Part shown: positions 28,085-39,000 of the stretch, piece after piece
Layout of the letters: each line of letters starts with the position of its first letter
Position numbering within the stretch: position 1 is the first letter of the stretch
Origin: Tritrichomonas musculus
Lineage: Eukaryota; Parabasalia; Tritrichomonadida; Tritrichomonadidae
Reading direction: 5' to 3'
DNA length: 64,000 nucleotides
NCBI GenBank assembly: GCA_039105265.1
Contig: JAPFFF010000021.1
Location: 2,294,001-2,358,000, forward strand
Notes under the pieces: model-generated
The model's input: the letters and a program-made list of their open reading frames with translations, nothing else
What the model was told of the DNA's origin: nothing
The model's database searches: none
Made by a program: the position numbers and the translations under genes

Positions 28085-28906
28085 TTATAATGAATGTATT
28101 CCATTCTTGGTATTATCTTCAGCTAAGATACCATTTGATGAAAAGAATGACCCACCAATCAATATGAAATTAGCTGTTGGATTGACCATTAAATTGCTAC
28201 TATTTAATGGAAATTCAATATTGTTTAACCAGATCTTATTTGGTTCGCATTGGTATTCATACGTAGGTGTATTTTTAACATTGAATGATATATTAATTTT
28301 AATTTCTTTTTCACTGGCAACATTATTTTTGTTTTCATGATATGTCAAATAGAGGGTTGCCTCATATGCATCAAATGGTTGTTCGAATTGGTAACGAATG
28401 CTAGTACTATTTGGTACGCTGAATGTATACTTAATTCGCGTTAATCTATTCGCTAATGCAGCTAATCTTGATTCAAAAGATTCTATGGTTGCTTTCAAAT
28501 TTGTGTTCTCAGTTACCAAATTTTCTATCCTTGTCTTCAGTTCATCATAATCACTTTTTAATGCATAATTTGACAAATCAACTGGTTCTGGGATATCTGT
28601 TTTCAAAGCAAAAGTGTTCGACACATATCTTGCTGAATAAGCGTTTTTGTCTGTTGGTTCGATATTTTTGGTTATTGAACATGATAAAATTTCCGGTGTT
28701 TCACCACTTCCTGGATTGATTAATTCATGGGAGCTATACAGAAACCAAAGACTAGAACCACTTCCTTCCATACGCATTATCTGAGAGGGTTGATCGTTAT
28801 CGTACGAATAATCTATGTGAACATAATGAGCCGTATAGAAATTGTTTGATGAGACAATATCCAACCCATATTGCTCAATCAGTTCATGATATGTGCCGTA
28901 ATCCAA
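28085..28906 (-). CDS. P3 fibre-like protein with coiled coil
   Basis: A 273-residue protein. The N-terminal 95 residues are beta-rich. Next comes a short fibre-type spacer (DIPEPVDLSNYALKSD) of the same kind as the P1/P2 fibres, then a coiled coil (about 115-155; NLKATIESFESRLAAL) and a C-terminal beta domain of about 110 residues. The coil resembles 3803-4393 in P2. It is likely a spike or receptor-binding protein and much shorter than the lineage I fibres. Its 5' end overlaps by 36 bp the start region of the divergent gene at 28871. Confidence 0.65.
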   Translation of the reverse strand: MDYGTYHELIEQYGLDIVSSNNFYTAHYVHIDYSYDNDQPSQIMRMEGSGSSLWFLYSSHELINPGSGETPEILSCSITKNIEPTDKNAYSARYVSNTFALKTDIPEPVDLSNYALKSDYDELKTRIENLVTENTNLKATIESFESRLAALANRLTRIKYTFSVPNSTSIRYQFEQPFDAYEATLYLTYHENKNNVASEKEIKINISFNVKNTPTYEYQCEPNKIWLNNIEFPLNSSNLMVNPTANFILIGGSFFSSNGILAEDNTKNGIHSL

Positions 28907-29686
28907 ATCAGGAATTGTATTATTGACGATTTTGAATTGAATAGTTGTTCAGTTAATAGTAATGCAACAGATTATAGTCTGGTGAAACTAAATGTAGACA
29001 TACCTTGGAAATGTGATTACGTGAAGTATTATGTTTCCTCAATCAATACAAAGGGGAATATATTGATAGTAACTAAGGATGACTATTTGATGTTTTCATA
29101 TGAGGACGGAAATAATGAACGTTCGCTGATGATAGAATTTAAAGACACATATTATTACTCAATGCTTGGATTGGTTAAATACTTGAATAGTTGTCAAAAC
29201 ATAATTGTGTTCAAAAATATTGATGGTAGGACAATGAGTTTATCGAGTCAGCATAAAGTATCGTTCATTAGAGGTTCTCATAGAGCTAAACTGATAACAG
29301 GATTATATAGTGTAAAGAATGAAGTTGTTATACCTGCCAACAATGAGATAGTTGTACCTGATTTGCCAATATTGGATTATGCCAATAGATTATATCTCGT
29401 ATCACTACAAGGTCAAGCTGTACATAGTATTATAGGAGAACATGAATATACACCATCCGTGATTGCAACAGTTGATACTGTTATAGAACCACAGGCACCT
29501 ATTATAATTGATTACGATTCATCTAAACCAATCAAAATTAAAACATTTACCGATTCACTAAAACACATCGAAATGAGGCTAGTAGATTTCATGTACCAAC
29601 CTGTCATATTAAAGTCTCCATTATTTGTCAACATTAAAATTAAACCTGCAGGGACAACTAATATTGACACACCAACGAATCATTAA
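28871..29686 (+). CDS. P3 structural-type protein with jelly-roll-like C-terminus
   Basis: A 271-residue beta-rich protein ending 6 bp before the right terminal repeat. The C-terminal part (FTDSLKHIEMRLVDFMYQPV, then SPLFVNIKIKP) has the same hydrophobic pattern as the last strands of minor capsid jelly-rolls. The first 30 residues overlap the divergent gene and start without a clear T-rich tract, so the true start may be internal. A second minor capsid or spike-base protein is proposed; no named family can be shown. Confidence 0.5.
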   Translation: MLNQFMICAVIQIRNCIIDDFELNSCSVNSNATDYSLVKLNVDIPWKCDYVKYYVSSINTKGNILIVTKDDYLMFSYEDGNNERSLMIEFKDTYYYSMLGLVKYLNSCQNIIVFKNIDGRTMSLSSQHKVSFIRGSHRAKLITGLYSVKNEVVIPANNEIVVPDLPILDYANRLYLVSLQGQAVHSIIGEHEYTPSVIATVDTVIEPQAPIIIDYDSSKPIKIKTFTDSLKHIEMRLVDFMYQPVILKSPLFVNIKIKPAGTTNIDTPTNH

Positions 29687-29691
29687 GCTTG

Positions 29692-30356
29692 GATTCAATT
29701 AAAGATTTATTTTTGAGTAGATATCGGGTGTACATGAAGTGGTTGCATGAGTAGATGTATGTGATGAGATATGGGAGATGATTGCATGAGTGGATGTGTG
29801 TGATGGTTGCATGAGATGAGTTGCGATACAAGATATGGGAGATGATTGCTTGAGATGATTTGTGTGAGATGATTGCTTGAGTGGATGTATGAGATGGGTT
29901 GCTTGAGATGATTGCATGAGATGGGTTGCTTGAGATGATTGCATGAGATGGGTTGCTTGAGATGATTTGTGTGAGATGATTGCTTGAGTGGATGTATGAG
30001 ATGGGTTGCTTGAGATGATTGCATGAGATGGGTTGCTTGAGATGATTGCATGAGATGATTGCTGTAGGAGTATGCTAGATAGGTTGGTATTAAGTAGTTA
30101 TACATAGTGAAGGGGGGATAGATAACTAGTATAAGCAAATGGGGCTCTCCGTGTAGGGAGGCTGGGTGGGGGTTGCTTGGGGGCTGTTTGGAGATATGGT
30201 TTATTATAGCGAGGGAGCTTTTCAAAGCGAGGGAGCTATAATATAAAACATCTCCAAAGTACCTCAAATTATCGTCTCTTCAGGAAGCTTTCAAAGCCAG
30301 AGAGCCCCATTTGCTTATACTAGTTATCTATCCCCCCTTCACTATGTATAACTACT
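29692..30356 (-). repeat. P3 right terminal inverted repeat
   Basis: 665 bp, the inverted counterpart of 11569-12125. The outer 264 bp (30093-30356) look identical to the left copy and contain the same internal inverted repeat. The inner minisatellite has more units than on the left. Two single-base differences from the left copy are visible near the inner end. Confidence 0.95.
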
Positions 30357-30361
30357 GATGG
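30357..30361. repeat. Target site duplication of P3, right copy
   Basis: GATGG directly follows the P3 tip ACTACT and matches 11564-11568. Confidence 0.85.
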
Positions 30362-31595
30362 TGAGCTGTACATTCTGGTACATGATGTTATCAAAACATG
30401 TTATTTCATTAGTTCTTTTTGGGAACATGACTGTGATGTTGGTAGCATTTGAAAGAGCAATTGATTTAGAAACATCTAGACCTGCATCTGTTGCAAGACC
30501 TTGGAAACCTTCACGTACAAGTTGCTGAGATGGAATTAGAAGAGGTGTGTTGAGTTCACGAATGAGTCCATTGAGGCAGTCAGGTTTGATTCCAAAGCCG
30601 GCAAGATCTGATTTCATGGTTACAATGGTTCCACCACGACAGTTAAGAATTACTTCTTCAGTCTTGTATGCAATGACTTTAGTGGAATCACCAAGGACTG
30701 GAAGCGTTTGGAAACCATCATTTTGCAAATCATTTGAACCATCTTGAGGAGCATCTGCAAGCTTGTATTCAGTTACAATTGTTGCTGGAGAACCAATTTG
30801 AGAGAACTTGTTTGAGATTGTCATGTTGGCTGGAACGTCTTGCTCTATGGTAGAACAGTTAAGGAGTTCTTCAATTTCTTTAACAACAGATGGTTGGACT
30901 TGATGCCAAACTAATGCTTCTGTTGATGATTTAATTTCTTCTTCAATCTCTCCACAAATGGAGTTTGGATAGAGTTGCCAAGCTTGGAATGCAAGCTGAT
31001 CTGTAAAGTAAATGGATGCTTCAAATGTGACTCTATGAGGTTTACCGTCTGCAAGTAATGTAAGTGGAACGTAAACACCACATACTGAAGGGCTCATGCG
31101 AGATGTATTCTCCCACAAAGAATACCTGTGTTTGGCAGGCTCTTTGGCATCAATTGGTTTGATAGAATTGTATGCAAATGATTCACGAATGAGTTCATCT
31201 TGCTGATATTCTTTAAGCATAACGTTATCAATCCATAAGCGAGCATCTGAAAAGAGTTCTACAGCATGTTTGAAACCAATGAATATACGATTTAAGTTTG
31301 CTGTATCATCATCTAAATGCAATTCTTTATTAAGTTGGACTACAAGATCAAGCTTTGCTGTAACGAAATTCTTTTCCATTTGTGAGATGGTATGACCTTG
31401 ATGTGTCCATTTGATTTTAGTTTTGGTTCCAATTGGCATGGGAGCATCTTTATCATCAACATCTTCTGTAAACCATCCAAATGTATGATCACCACCATTG
31501 TATGCAATGAGATTTCGAAGTTTTGATTGGAAGAATTTTAGGACATCACCTTCGTCATTACCGGTGTTCTTGAGTTGGGCGTTCTGATATGTCAT
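30357..31595 (-). pseudogene. P2 lineage I major capsid gene, proximal part (split by P3)
   Basis: Proximal section of the lineage I major capsid gene. It matches the P1 capsid: GNDEGDVL-FFQSKLRNLI, KDAP-P-GTKT-IK--H-GHTI-Q-EK, IFVGFK or IFIGFK, QDEL-RESFAYNSIKP, WQLYPN-ICGEIEEE, and LNTPLLIPSQQL-RE. The start at 31595 (MTYQNAQ) is preferred over 31610 because P1 begins MTYYNAQ. The predicted fold is a double jelly-roll major capsid, from size, position beside the ATPase and pVI-like genes, and distant similarity to the lineage II protein. The distal section is at 11111-11568. Confidence 0.85.
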
Positions 31596-31666
31596 TCTTT
31601 GAGCTTGCATTAAAAAAGATTCGTGTGAAGTTACATTTTTGAGATTTTAATACAAACCCAAAGAAA

Positions 31667-32014
31667 ATGGCATTCGGAACCTGGTTTAAGAACTTGCTGG
31701 TGAAAGGAAAGAATTTCATAAAGAAAGCATCTCCATACATTCGTAAGGGAATTGAAATAGCACGAAAAGTTGGACCTATGTTTGGTGATACAGTTGGCGG
31801 CATCGTTAATAGTATTGCTAATGGAGCTGATTACTTACTCAATAAAGTTGCGCCAATTCCACCTAAAACAAACCCAATCAAACCAAAACCTTTACCAATA
31901 GATTTCACAAATTTCGATTCAATAATTAAAGACGATTCAAACAATAAGGTGGAAATGATTCAAAGACCAATTCTTGGTGGAAATAAAGGTAGACTAACTC
32001 CAATCTTGAAGTGA
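31667..32014 (+). CDS. P2 pVI-like amphipathic protein (lineage I)
   Basis: A 115-residue protein starting MAFGTWFKNLLVKGKNF, followed by an amphipathic Gly/Ala/Val-rich segment (ARKVGPMFGDTVGGIVNSIA) and a Pro/Lys-rich linker. It is homologous to the P1 protein at 55264-55560 (MAFGSWFKNLI). Divergent from the capsid gene, 72 bp away. By composition and synteny it is the lineage I counterpart of the pVI-like minor capsid protein; the N-terminal amphipathic helix suggests membrane contact. Confidence 0.65.
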   Translation: MAFGTWFKNLLVKGKNFIKKASPYIRKGIEIARKVGPMFGDTVGGIVNSIANGADYLLNKVAPIPPKTNPIKPKPLPIDFTNFDSIIKDDSNNKVEMIQRPILGGNKGRLTPILK

Positions 32015-32069
32015 TTTAAATGAGTCCATTGATGATTTAATGTGATTGTTTATTTTTATGTGACATCAA

Positions 32070-32423
32070 ATGGAAGTAAAAGTGATTGGACCTATTAAAG
32101 AATATTTGAAAACATTTAATACTCCAGATGAATTCAATCTGTGGTATGCTAAAAATAAAGACGAGATTGATAAGATTACGACTCATAAACTTAATAAGAT
32201 GTATTACATTGAGGGATATCGTATTACAAAAATCAAAGGTGTACTTTGTTTAAAGAAATCTGTCAAGAAACAGGTAGATGATTCACAAAATGATCCACAA
32301 ATTGATCGTGAAAATGAGTCTGCAATCTTGGATATACAGAATGAAATAGAGCAACTCAAAAGTGATATTCTTGCAATCAAGACAGCCATCAACGACATTG
32401 TTAAAGCAATTAATGGTGAATGA
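32070..32423 (+). CDS. P2 conserved coiled-coil protein (lineage I)
   Basis: A 117-residue protein homologous to P1 55583-55960. The conserved N-terminal domain has VIGPIKEYLKTFNT-DEFNLWY, then LNKMYYIEGYRITKIKGVL-LKK, and the C-terminal helix is a heptad repeat (IEQLKSDILAIKTAINDIV) likely to oligomerise. The function is unknown. It always lies between the pVI-like gene and the ATPase in lineage I, so a structural or assembly role is likely. Confidence 0.65.
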   Translation: MEVKVIGPIKEYLKTFNTPDEFNLWYAKNKDEIDKITTHKLNKMYYIEGYRITKIKGVLCLKKSVKKQVDDSQNDPQIDRENESAILDIQNEIEQLKSDILAIKTAINDIVKAINGE

Positions 32424-32554
32424 TATTCTTAAAACCTTTTTGCAAATATTTTTGAATCCATTTTCATTAGGATTTTAGGTGCGCCCTATTTTGGGCACAC
32501 CCATTTTTGAGACTTTTGCAAGCCTATGTTTGCATCCATTTTAATTAACTGTAA

Positions 32555-33376
32555 ATGTATAATCAAAGCTTTACGACTTCGTTTGGGAATCAAGACTCAT
32601 TCAGCTACGTTCATGATATGGTCAGAGATTGCTTGAGAAGAAATAAAGGGCAAGTCACGAATGCATTGATCAGAAAGATTCACAAAGACATCAATATTTA
32701 CTATAATTCTGTGAATATATTCGTTGGCAAACAAGGTTCCGGAAAGACGTTATCAGCAATTGAAGAAATCATTAAAATAGCTTCAATTCCAAATGCAGCA
32801 CATCTTCTCATATATGTATCCAAAACAGGTGAACAGAAAGATGTTACATTTGAGTCATTAAGGGAACTCATTGAAATACCAATAGCATATGTTTCCCAAG
32901 AGAATGCAGAAGAATATGTTAATGCATTATTGAATTATAAGCAACTATATTACACAATAAGGAAGGAACATTTAGAGAATCAAATCATTGATGAGCAACG
33001 AATCGAGATATTCAAAGCATTGAAAGTTAATGATTTTCGTGCACCAATGTTGCATACCTTGATACTATTTGATGATATTGCTAATAACAAATTACTTGCA
33101 AATGAGAAATCATATTTCAACAATCTGATGACTACATGTCGACATAATCATATATCATTCTTCTTGAATGTCCAGTTCTGGAAATCACTATCAACAACCA
33201 TTAAATCAAATGTCTCTACTGTATTCGTATTTGGGACATATTCAAAAGAGCAGTTGAGATACATTACTCATCAGATTACTATGAGCATATCATTTGATGA
33301 ATTGTATGAACGATACAAAAATATGAATAAACATCATAAGATTGTAATCGATTGCAATAATGGAAATGTAATATAG
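32555..33376 (+). CDS. P2 packaging ATPase, A32/FtsK-HerA type (lineage I)
   Basis: A 273-residue ATPase with Walker A VGKQGSGKT at about residue 55 and Walker B LHTLILFDDIAN at about 170, followed by a CRHNHISFFLNVQ sensor region. Homologous to P1 56001-56723 and more distantly to the lineage II ATPases. It is the packaging motor of the virus-like particle by family knowledge. Here it is on the plus strand, whereas the P1 copy is inverted relative to its neighbours. The start CTGTAAATG matches the TAAATG pattern. Confidence 0.9.
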   Translation: MYNQSFTTSFGNQDSFSYVHDMVRDCLRRNKGQVTNALIRKIHKDINIYYNSVNIFVGKQGSGKTLSAIEEIIKIASIPNAAHLLIYVSKTGEQKDVTFESLRELIEIPIAYVSQENAEEYVNALLNYKQLYYTIRKEHLENQIIDEQRIEIFKALKVNDFRAPMLHTLILFDDIANNKLLANEKSYFNNLMTTCRHNHISFFLNVQFWKSLSTTIKSNVSTVFVFGTYSKEQLRYITHQITMSISFDELYERYKNMNKHHKIVIDCNNGNVI

Positions 33377-33396
33377 AATACATCATGAATATATTT

Positions 33397-34581
33397 TTAT
33401 GCAAAACGATTTCGTATGGCTTCTTGTTTCTGGGCCCATTCATTTCTCAATCTAGTGTCGAAGTTATCAGCTCTTCTCAATGATGTAGCAATCTTGTTTT
33501 TGACTTCGTTGATGTAATGTTCTCTCTGTTCTGAAAGCATATTGTGAACATATGCTTTGATACGTTCTTTAACAGCTGCTTTATTGAATAACCATTGTTC
33601 GAATTGTTTAGAACATAAGCTTCCATCAGTCCAGTCAACGACATATTCAGAATTTGATCTACGCTTCATTGAAGCGAAATCTTGACGTAATGCTGGTAAT
33701 TGATTAGCAATAGAATTAAGGAATGGAATCTTAACGTTTGTATCATAGAATTTAGAAGCCATTGATGCTTCATATGCTTTCTTTCCGGAGAGATCGATTG
33801 CAATTTTACGTGCCAATTTAGCTTTCTCTTCATTATTATTTGCAATGAGACGGAATGCTGCTCTACAAGCTGGAGCGACAATCAATTGTGCGAATGCCCT
33901 ATATGGAGAGAATGTAGTAGGTGCATGAGTTGTATGTTTCTTATATTTACGTCTGAATTCTTCAGTAGTTGGATCTTCTCCACCCCATGCAGTGATCTCA
34001 GACATATCATCGTTATATTCAGGTGCATAATATTCATCATTTAAGAATTTACGATAAGATTGTTCTTTACGTCTTTGTGGTGTTGGATGTGTTTGATAAT
34101 ATGCACCTTTGAATGGAAAATCTGATGCTTTGGTTGTGTATCCATTAACTGCTACAATCTTGCCATCACGTCTGACAACGAATTCATCAATTCCATCTTC
34201 ATCAAGGTCTTCAGAACCACCTGTATATCTATTATTTCCACCAGTTGGTTTGGCATTCCATATATCGAATTGACCTGGCATGAAGTTTGCTGATCTGACT
34301 ATATCACGTGCTTGTCTACTGCTAACGAGATTCTTTAATGTATGTTGCTTGATGTCTTCAGCATCTTCTGGATTATAATTGAAACCAATTGGAATTCTAG
34401 CTGTATGTCTACGTTCGTGAACCTCTGCAGGTAATTCTTCTACTGGAAAATGTTGATTATATTCGAGTTGTCTCGCTCTTCTTGGTTGACGAATTTGAAT
34501 GACTTCTCCAACTTCAGGTATTGCTTGCTCTTCTGGTGCTTGCTCTTCTGGTGCTGGAAGTGCTGGTTGTTGATCTGACAT
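33397..34581 (-). CDS. P2 large conserved lineage I protein
   Basis: A 394-residue protein from the ATG at 34581 (MSDQQPALP), chosen because ATATTTTTGCGTC lies 20 nt upstream. It is homologous to the P1 gene at 56780-58743. The shared central region is DEDGIDEFVVRRDGKIVAVNG, then YTTKASD-PF and a block with Y--YK or YRD, plus a helical C-terminal region. The N-terminus is Glu/Pro-rich and disordered. It contains no motif I can name. Both copies follow the ATPase, so a packaging-vertex or internal capsid protein is a reasonable guess. Confidence 0.65.
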   Translation of the reverse strand: MSDQQPALPAPEEQAPEEQAIPEVGEVIQIRQPRRARQLEYNQHFPVEELPAEVHERRHTARIPIGFNYNPEDAEDIKQHTLKNLVSSRQARDIVRSANFMPGQFDIWNAKPTGGNNRYTGGSEDLDEDGIDEFVVRRDGKIVAVNGYTTKASDFPFKGAYYQTHPTPQRRKEQSYRKFLNDEYYAPEYNDDMSEITAWGGEDPTTEEFRRKYKKHTTHAPTTFSPYRAFAQLIVAPACRAAFRLIANNNEEKAKLARKIAIDLSGKKAYEASMASKFYDTNVKIPFLNSIANQLPALRQDFASMKRRSNSEYVVDWTDGSLCSKQFEQWLFNKAAVKERIKAYVHNMLSEQREHYINEVKNKIATSLRRADNFDTRLRNEWAQKQEAIRNRFA

Positions 34582-34628
34582 TTGCCTTGACGCAAAAATA
34601 TTATCAAGCATCTTTTGATATGATTAAT

Positions 34629-35960
34629 TTAACAGAATGGCCAGCATGGGCAGCCACGACAGCGAGGACAGTTATCTTCTGTTATTTTCAAAGATCCAGT
34701 ATTTCTAATTGAATCATTTAGCATGAATCTAACAAGAACTATATCTCTTGGTCTCAAAGATCTCACTACTTCATAGGACCATCCGTTACCCATTTTTATT
34801 AATGTTGATTTACGTTTTCGGTTATGGTAATCTATAAGAAGATAAGACTTATCTTGGGCATGGCATGCTTCAACTCCATAGAATAAAATTGAATTCACAT
34901 AGTTTGGTTTAGCAATTTGCTCTACGAATTCACGCGTGAAACCTACATCATTTATATTTATATTTTGAGTATCAATGTCAAAATAATGACACACATGTTG
35001 AATGTAATTACTAATTGTTGTATCTCGAGGTGTTTCTGGAACAGTATTTGGAATCAAATTGTTATCAAATTGATTATTTTTTCGTTTGTCTCGATGATTA
35101 CGACTATTTTCACGATCTTCGTTTTCTAATTCTCGAAGTCTAATGTCTGCCTCAATTGACCTCATGGCTATAGCTGTATTATTATCATCAGTATGAGTAA
35201 TGACATTCAATGCATTTTGATTAGGCTCTGATACTGAACCATGTGAACCATTTAAATCCATTGTTCGTTTATTATTTAAATTAATGTGGCTCAAATCAAA
35301 TAGTCGACTTATGAAGCCACCCCGTTGTTGTTGTATTCGATTTGGAGTTGGTGATCGTGATGGACTTGATGACGATGCAGCTCGTGGTTGATAAGGATTT
35401 CTATGGACAGCTTCTTGTCTATATGGTTGACGTTGGTGATGTTGTTGATGTTGCTGATGTGGTTGCTCATATTGCTGATATTGCTGCTGATGTGGTTGCT
35501 CATATTGCTGTTGATATGGTTGTTGATATTGTTGTTGATATTGTTGTTGATATTGCTGTTGATATTGTTGTTGATATGGTTGTTGATATTGCTGTTGATA
35601 TTGCTGTTGATATTGCTGTTGATATGGTTGTTGATATTGCTGTTGATATTGCTGTTGATATTGTTGTTGATATGGTTGTTGATATGGTTGTTGATATTGT
35701 TGTTGATATGGTTGCTGATATGGTTGATATTGCTGTCTTGGTTGCAGTTGATATTGTTGTTGTCGTGGTTGTTGTTGCTGTTGTTGCTGTCGTGGTGGTG
35801 GTGGTGGTGGTGGTTGCTGCCTTTGATATTGTCGTTGATTTGGTGGTTGTTGTTGCCTTTGATATTGATGATATGCTAGATTAGGATTAGCATGTTGAGC
35901 ATTAGGAAGAACTGGACTTTGAGCTCGAGAATTACTAGATGAATCAAATATGTCAACCAT
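34629..35960 (-). CDS. P2 Gln/Tyr-rich repeat protein
   Basis: A 443-residue protein from the ATG at 35960 (MVDIFDSSS), preferred because it follows CAATTTTTGG. Residues of about 65-165 are dominated by QQYQQ/PYQQ repeats with a poly-Pro stretch, encoded by a TTGTTGATA-type tandem DNA repeat at about 35500-35750. The C-terminal 170 residues look folded (RDTTISNYIQHVCHYFDID, LLIDYHNRKRK) and end in a Cys-rich tail, CPRCRGCPC. Prion-like Gln/Tyr-rich tracts can drive condensation; a virus-factory-like role is speculation. No counterpart is visible in the P1 part seen here. Confidence 0.65.
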   Translation of the reverse strand: MVDIFDSSSNSRAQSPVLPNAQHANPNLAYHQYQRQQQPPNQRQYQRQQPPPPPPPRQQQQQQQPRQQQYQLQPRQQYQPYQQPYQQQYQQPYQQPYQQQYQQQYQQQYQQPYQQQYQQQYQQQYQQPYQQQYQQQYQQQYQQQYQQPYQQQYEQPHQQQYQQYEQPHQQHQQHHQRQPYRQEAVHRNPYQPRAASSSSPSRSPTPNRIQQQRGGFISRLFDLSHINLNNKRTMDLNGSHGSVSEPNQNALNVITHTDDNNTAIAMRSIEADIRLRELENEDRENSRNHRDKRKNNQFDNNLIPNTVPETPRDTTISNYIQHVCHYFDIDTQNININDVGFTREFVEQIAKPNYVNSILFYGVEACHAQDKSYLLIDYHNRKRKSTLIKMGNGWSYEVVRSLRPRDIVLVRFMLNDSIRNTGSLKITEDNCPRCRGCPCWPFC

Positions 35961-36004
35961 TTTATACTTTGATTGGCACCAAAAATTGTTTAACATTGAG
36001 ATAA

Positions 36005-39000
36005 ATGACTGCAATATTAACCAAACAAAATGCATTAGATGGAGCCTTGGTAGGAGGTTCTGGCAAAGGTGGTGATGGAATATTTGATTCAATTCATGTT
36101 AAAGGTGATGCCACAATAGATGGTAGTTGTAAAATCTTCTTTGGTGAAGAATATGGTGAACCTCAAAGTGTCAAAGAATGTTTCGAAACATTTGGGAAAG
36201 CATTAACGGATATAACTAGCGACATTCAATCACATCGAACCGTTATCGATACACATGGAACCAAACTTGCTGACCATGAAGATAGAATATCAACTTTAGA
36301 GAATGCTCCTCCATCTGCAATCGAGAAGGTAATGACTTATGAAGAAGGTTGTGATGAATTCATAATTGATGCAAATAATATCCATAAATTAAGTGATTTG
36401 GATCTAAGAGATTCTCAGGGAGAAGTCCGTTCGGATCCTCAGGGACATTCAACATACAACATTCTTGAGATTGATTACTCTGGATCTGTAAGTGGACAAG
36501 TCTTTGAGATCATCTTTCCAAAGAATCTTGAAATTGAAAATGCTTATATTTCATTCGAGAATGAATCATTCACGAATCCCATTATTGAATACATTGATGA
36601 GAAATATCAATTAAAGTACGTCAGCAATGAATCAAAACCTCGAATATACATGTCGAAATCTGCAATCTATGACCCATTTGAACTATATACTGATGGATTC
36701 ATGAAGATCAAATTCGTTGGGAAAATGCATCAAATCTCAGTTATTAAAGATTGTGCTGAAGGTACATTAATGAATCTCAAGTGTAATCTCATTGATGCTG
36801 ACAATTGCTTCAAACTCTATAGGTCTCCTTTACCAGATTTCTATACAATCAAGTCAATCGGGGATTACAATTTGGATACTGCAAATGGTTTATATTATGC
36901 TGACTGGGGATATAATCCTGATTCCGATTCATTCAATTCACTCATTGAAGGACAGACATTCGAGCTTCATGATAACGTATTTGGGACTCATTACAAGCTT
37001 ACTAAATCTGGAGGTAAATGGAGTGGTACCAATTATTGTGTTAACATTCCACTGAAGATGCGTAAAGAGAATTCATATGGATCCTTGAATAGAGACATTC
37101 CATACATTTCAATCAAGAAGAATGCTGCAAACATATTTGCTTTGAAAGGTCTAATCAATTTTGAATCTGGAAATCCATTAAAGATGATGCTTGACAAAGG
37201 TATGATAACATATAGTTCCAATACTAGAATGGGTGATCCAGATGAAACTGATGATGTCTGGCGTGTATGGTTTGGATGCAATGAAGATAAGAGTGGAGAC
37301 TATTCTGCTACATTAACCCTTGATGGACATACTTATGAATTCGTCATTGGATTCAAATATTCATGGAAGCATGAGCATACATATGAGATCAAAACCGACA
37401 ACTATTTTGAATATATCCCTTACCGTTATGAATCATTTATTGAAACAGATTCTGATAATTTGAGAGTTTACATGAAGGCTGATCCAGAATTCAACATCCC
37501 AATTGATGAAAATATTGAATACCCAGGTGGTAATACATTCGAATTTCTAGCTTCAACGGGTTACTATTCTGTATCACCTAGACCGGAATCTTGCACAACA
37601 TTGATGACAAACTTCAATATCCAAACATCTGGAATAGTCATTGGAGAGAATATTGAATCACATATCTTTGAATTGAATTCGTTAGGGAATGTTGTTGATA
37701 TAGCTGTTAACGACATATCATCTTTGGAGAAATATTGTAATCGTTTGCAGAAAGAATTTGATGACATGCAACCTAAATTCAGCTGGTTTGATTACATTGC
37801 CGGCAAGTTCGTTAACATTGGATCATCTGTATTTACATTTGGGAAAGTCGGAGCTGGAGATCTATTGCAAATCTCTATTGATGGAATTAAAGGTCTTTCT
37901 AAACTATCATTTGCCAAAGATGCTGATAAAGATGATGGAATAGAATTAGAAGATATTGATGAAGTCGTTAGAGACAAATCTGTGAATCAATCAAGAGAAA
38001 TCATTAAAGAATTGACATATGTCGATACCATTATTGAAATCCCAAATGAGAAATATTGTCACAGATATTATACTGATACATTGAAAGGTACATTAGAAGT
38101 TGAAACCAAAGTGGACAATGAAGGTGAAGTAATCAAGTTAAATACATATTCCATCAATGAAGATAAGAGTTTCACATTGCAAAGCAAGTACGAAGTATCA
38201 AATGAGTCAACAAATGGGTCACTTTATGAAATTACTTTCGAAGATCCATATTTAATGATTATCACCATGGGAAGTCATGAACCATTATCTGTTAGAATCA
38301 AGTATACAACCAAAGTTGAGAATTCTGAATTAGGTTTAGGTGAAACGTTAACGAATAAGCAATTGATGTCTGCAGCTGCTATCAAGAAACTCATTGAAAA
38401 CCATAAAACAAATTGGTTGAATGAGATCCCAAAAATGCCAGAGAATTTGGTTAATGAAACTGTATTGAATACTGCTTTAGAATCATATGTAAAGAAAGAA
38501 GACGTATTATCAACCGAAAATATAACTCAAGAATTATCAATCACTACCCACTTCGTAAACGGAACAACCAATGATGAAGATAAAAGAACTTATATAACAA
38601 ATTTGGATAGAGATTTATGCAAAATATTAAAGAAATCATCATTGATAGTAAAAGGTTCTTGCAATAATGAAGATATTTCAGGAGAATATTTGTATGATAG
38701 TGAAGACTCAGAATATTATCATTACAAGAAAGGTGAAAATACTTTTTCTATATATTATTTCTATTATGGTGGAACATTCAGATATAATGATAACTATGCT
38801 GTCGATCTAGAATCAGTATGTTATTCATACAAGCTTGAAGTTTATGATGAATATTGTATTCCAAATATGAATTTCGTAAAAACTAATTTTGCATTAAAAT
38901 CGGATATCCCTGAACCAGTTGACTTGACACCTTATGCACTCAAGACTGATATTCCTACTGTTGATCTAGAACCATATGCCACTAAAACTAATAATATCCC

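Larger units (their letters stand above)
11569..30356 (+). mobile_element. Polinton P3 (lineage II), whole-looking
   Basis: An 18.8-kb Polinton with terminal inverted repeats at 11569-12125 and 29692-30356, flanked by GATGG and inserted in the P2 capsid gene. It carries, left to right, a penton-like protein, integrase, packaging ATPase, pVI-like protein, two charged proteins, major capsid, a Pro-rich protein, a KilA-N protein, conserved small proteins, a basic DNA-binding-like protein, LPGF-family proteins, a NUMOD/HNH protein, family B polymerase, a fibre-like protein and a further structural-type protein. Every core Polinton gene except a maturation protease is recognised, and the frames look open, so the element looks whole. 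The outer 264 bp of the two repeats look identical by eye, so the insertion is young on the scale of this locus. Confidence 0.95.

Noticed and set aside
35342-35884. Two long plus-strand open frames (163 and 180 codons) opposite the Gln-rich gene
   Set aside because: They are translations of the antisense of a trinucleotide-type tandem repeat (Leu/Ile/Val or Asp/Val runs) and have no start context or homologue.
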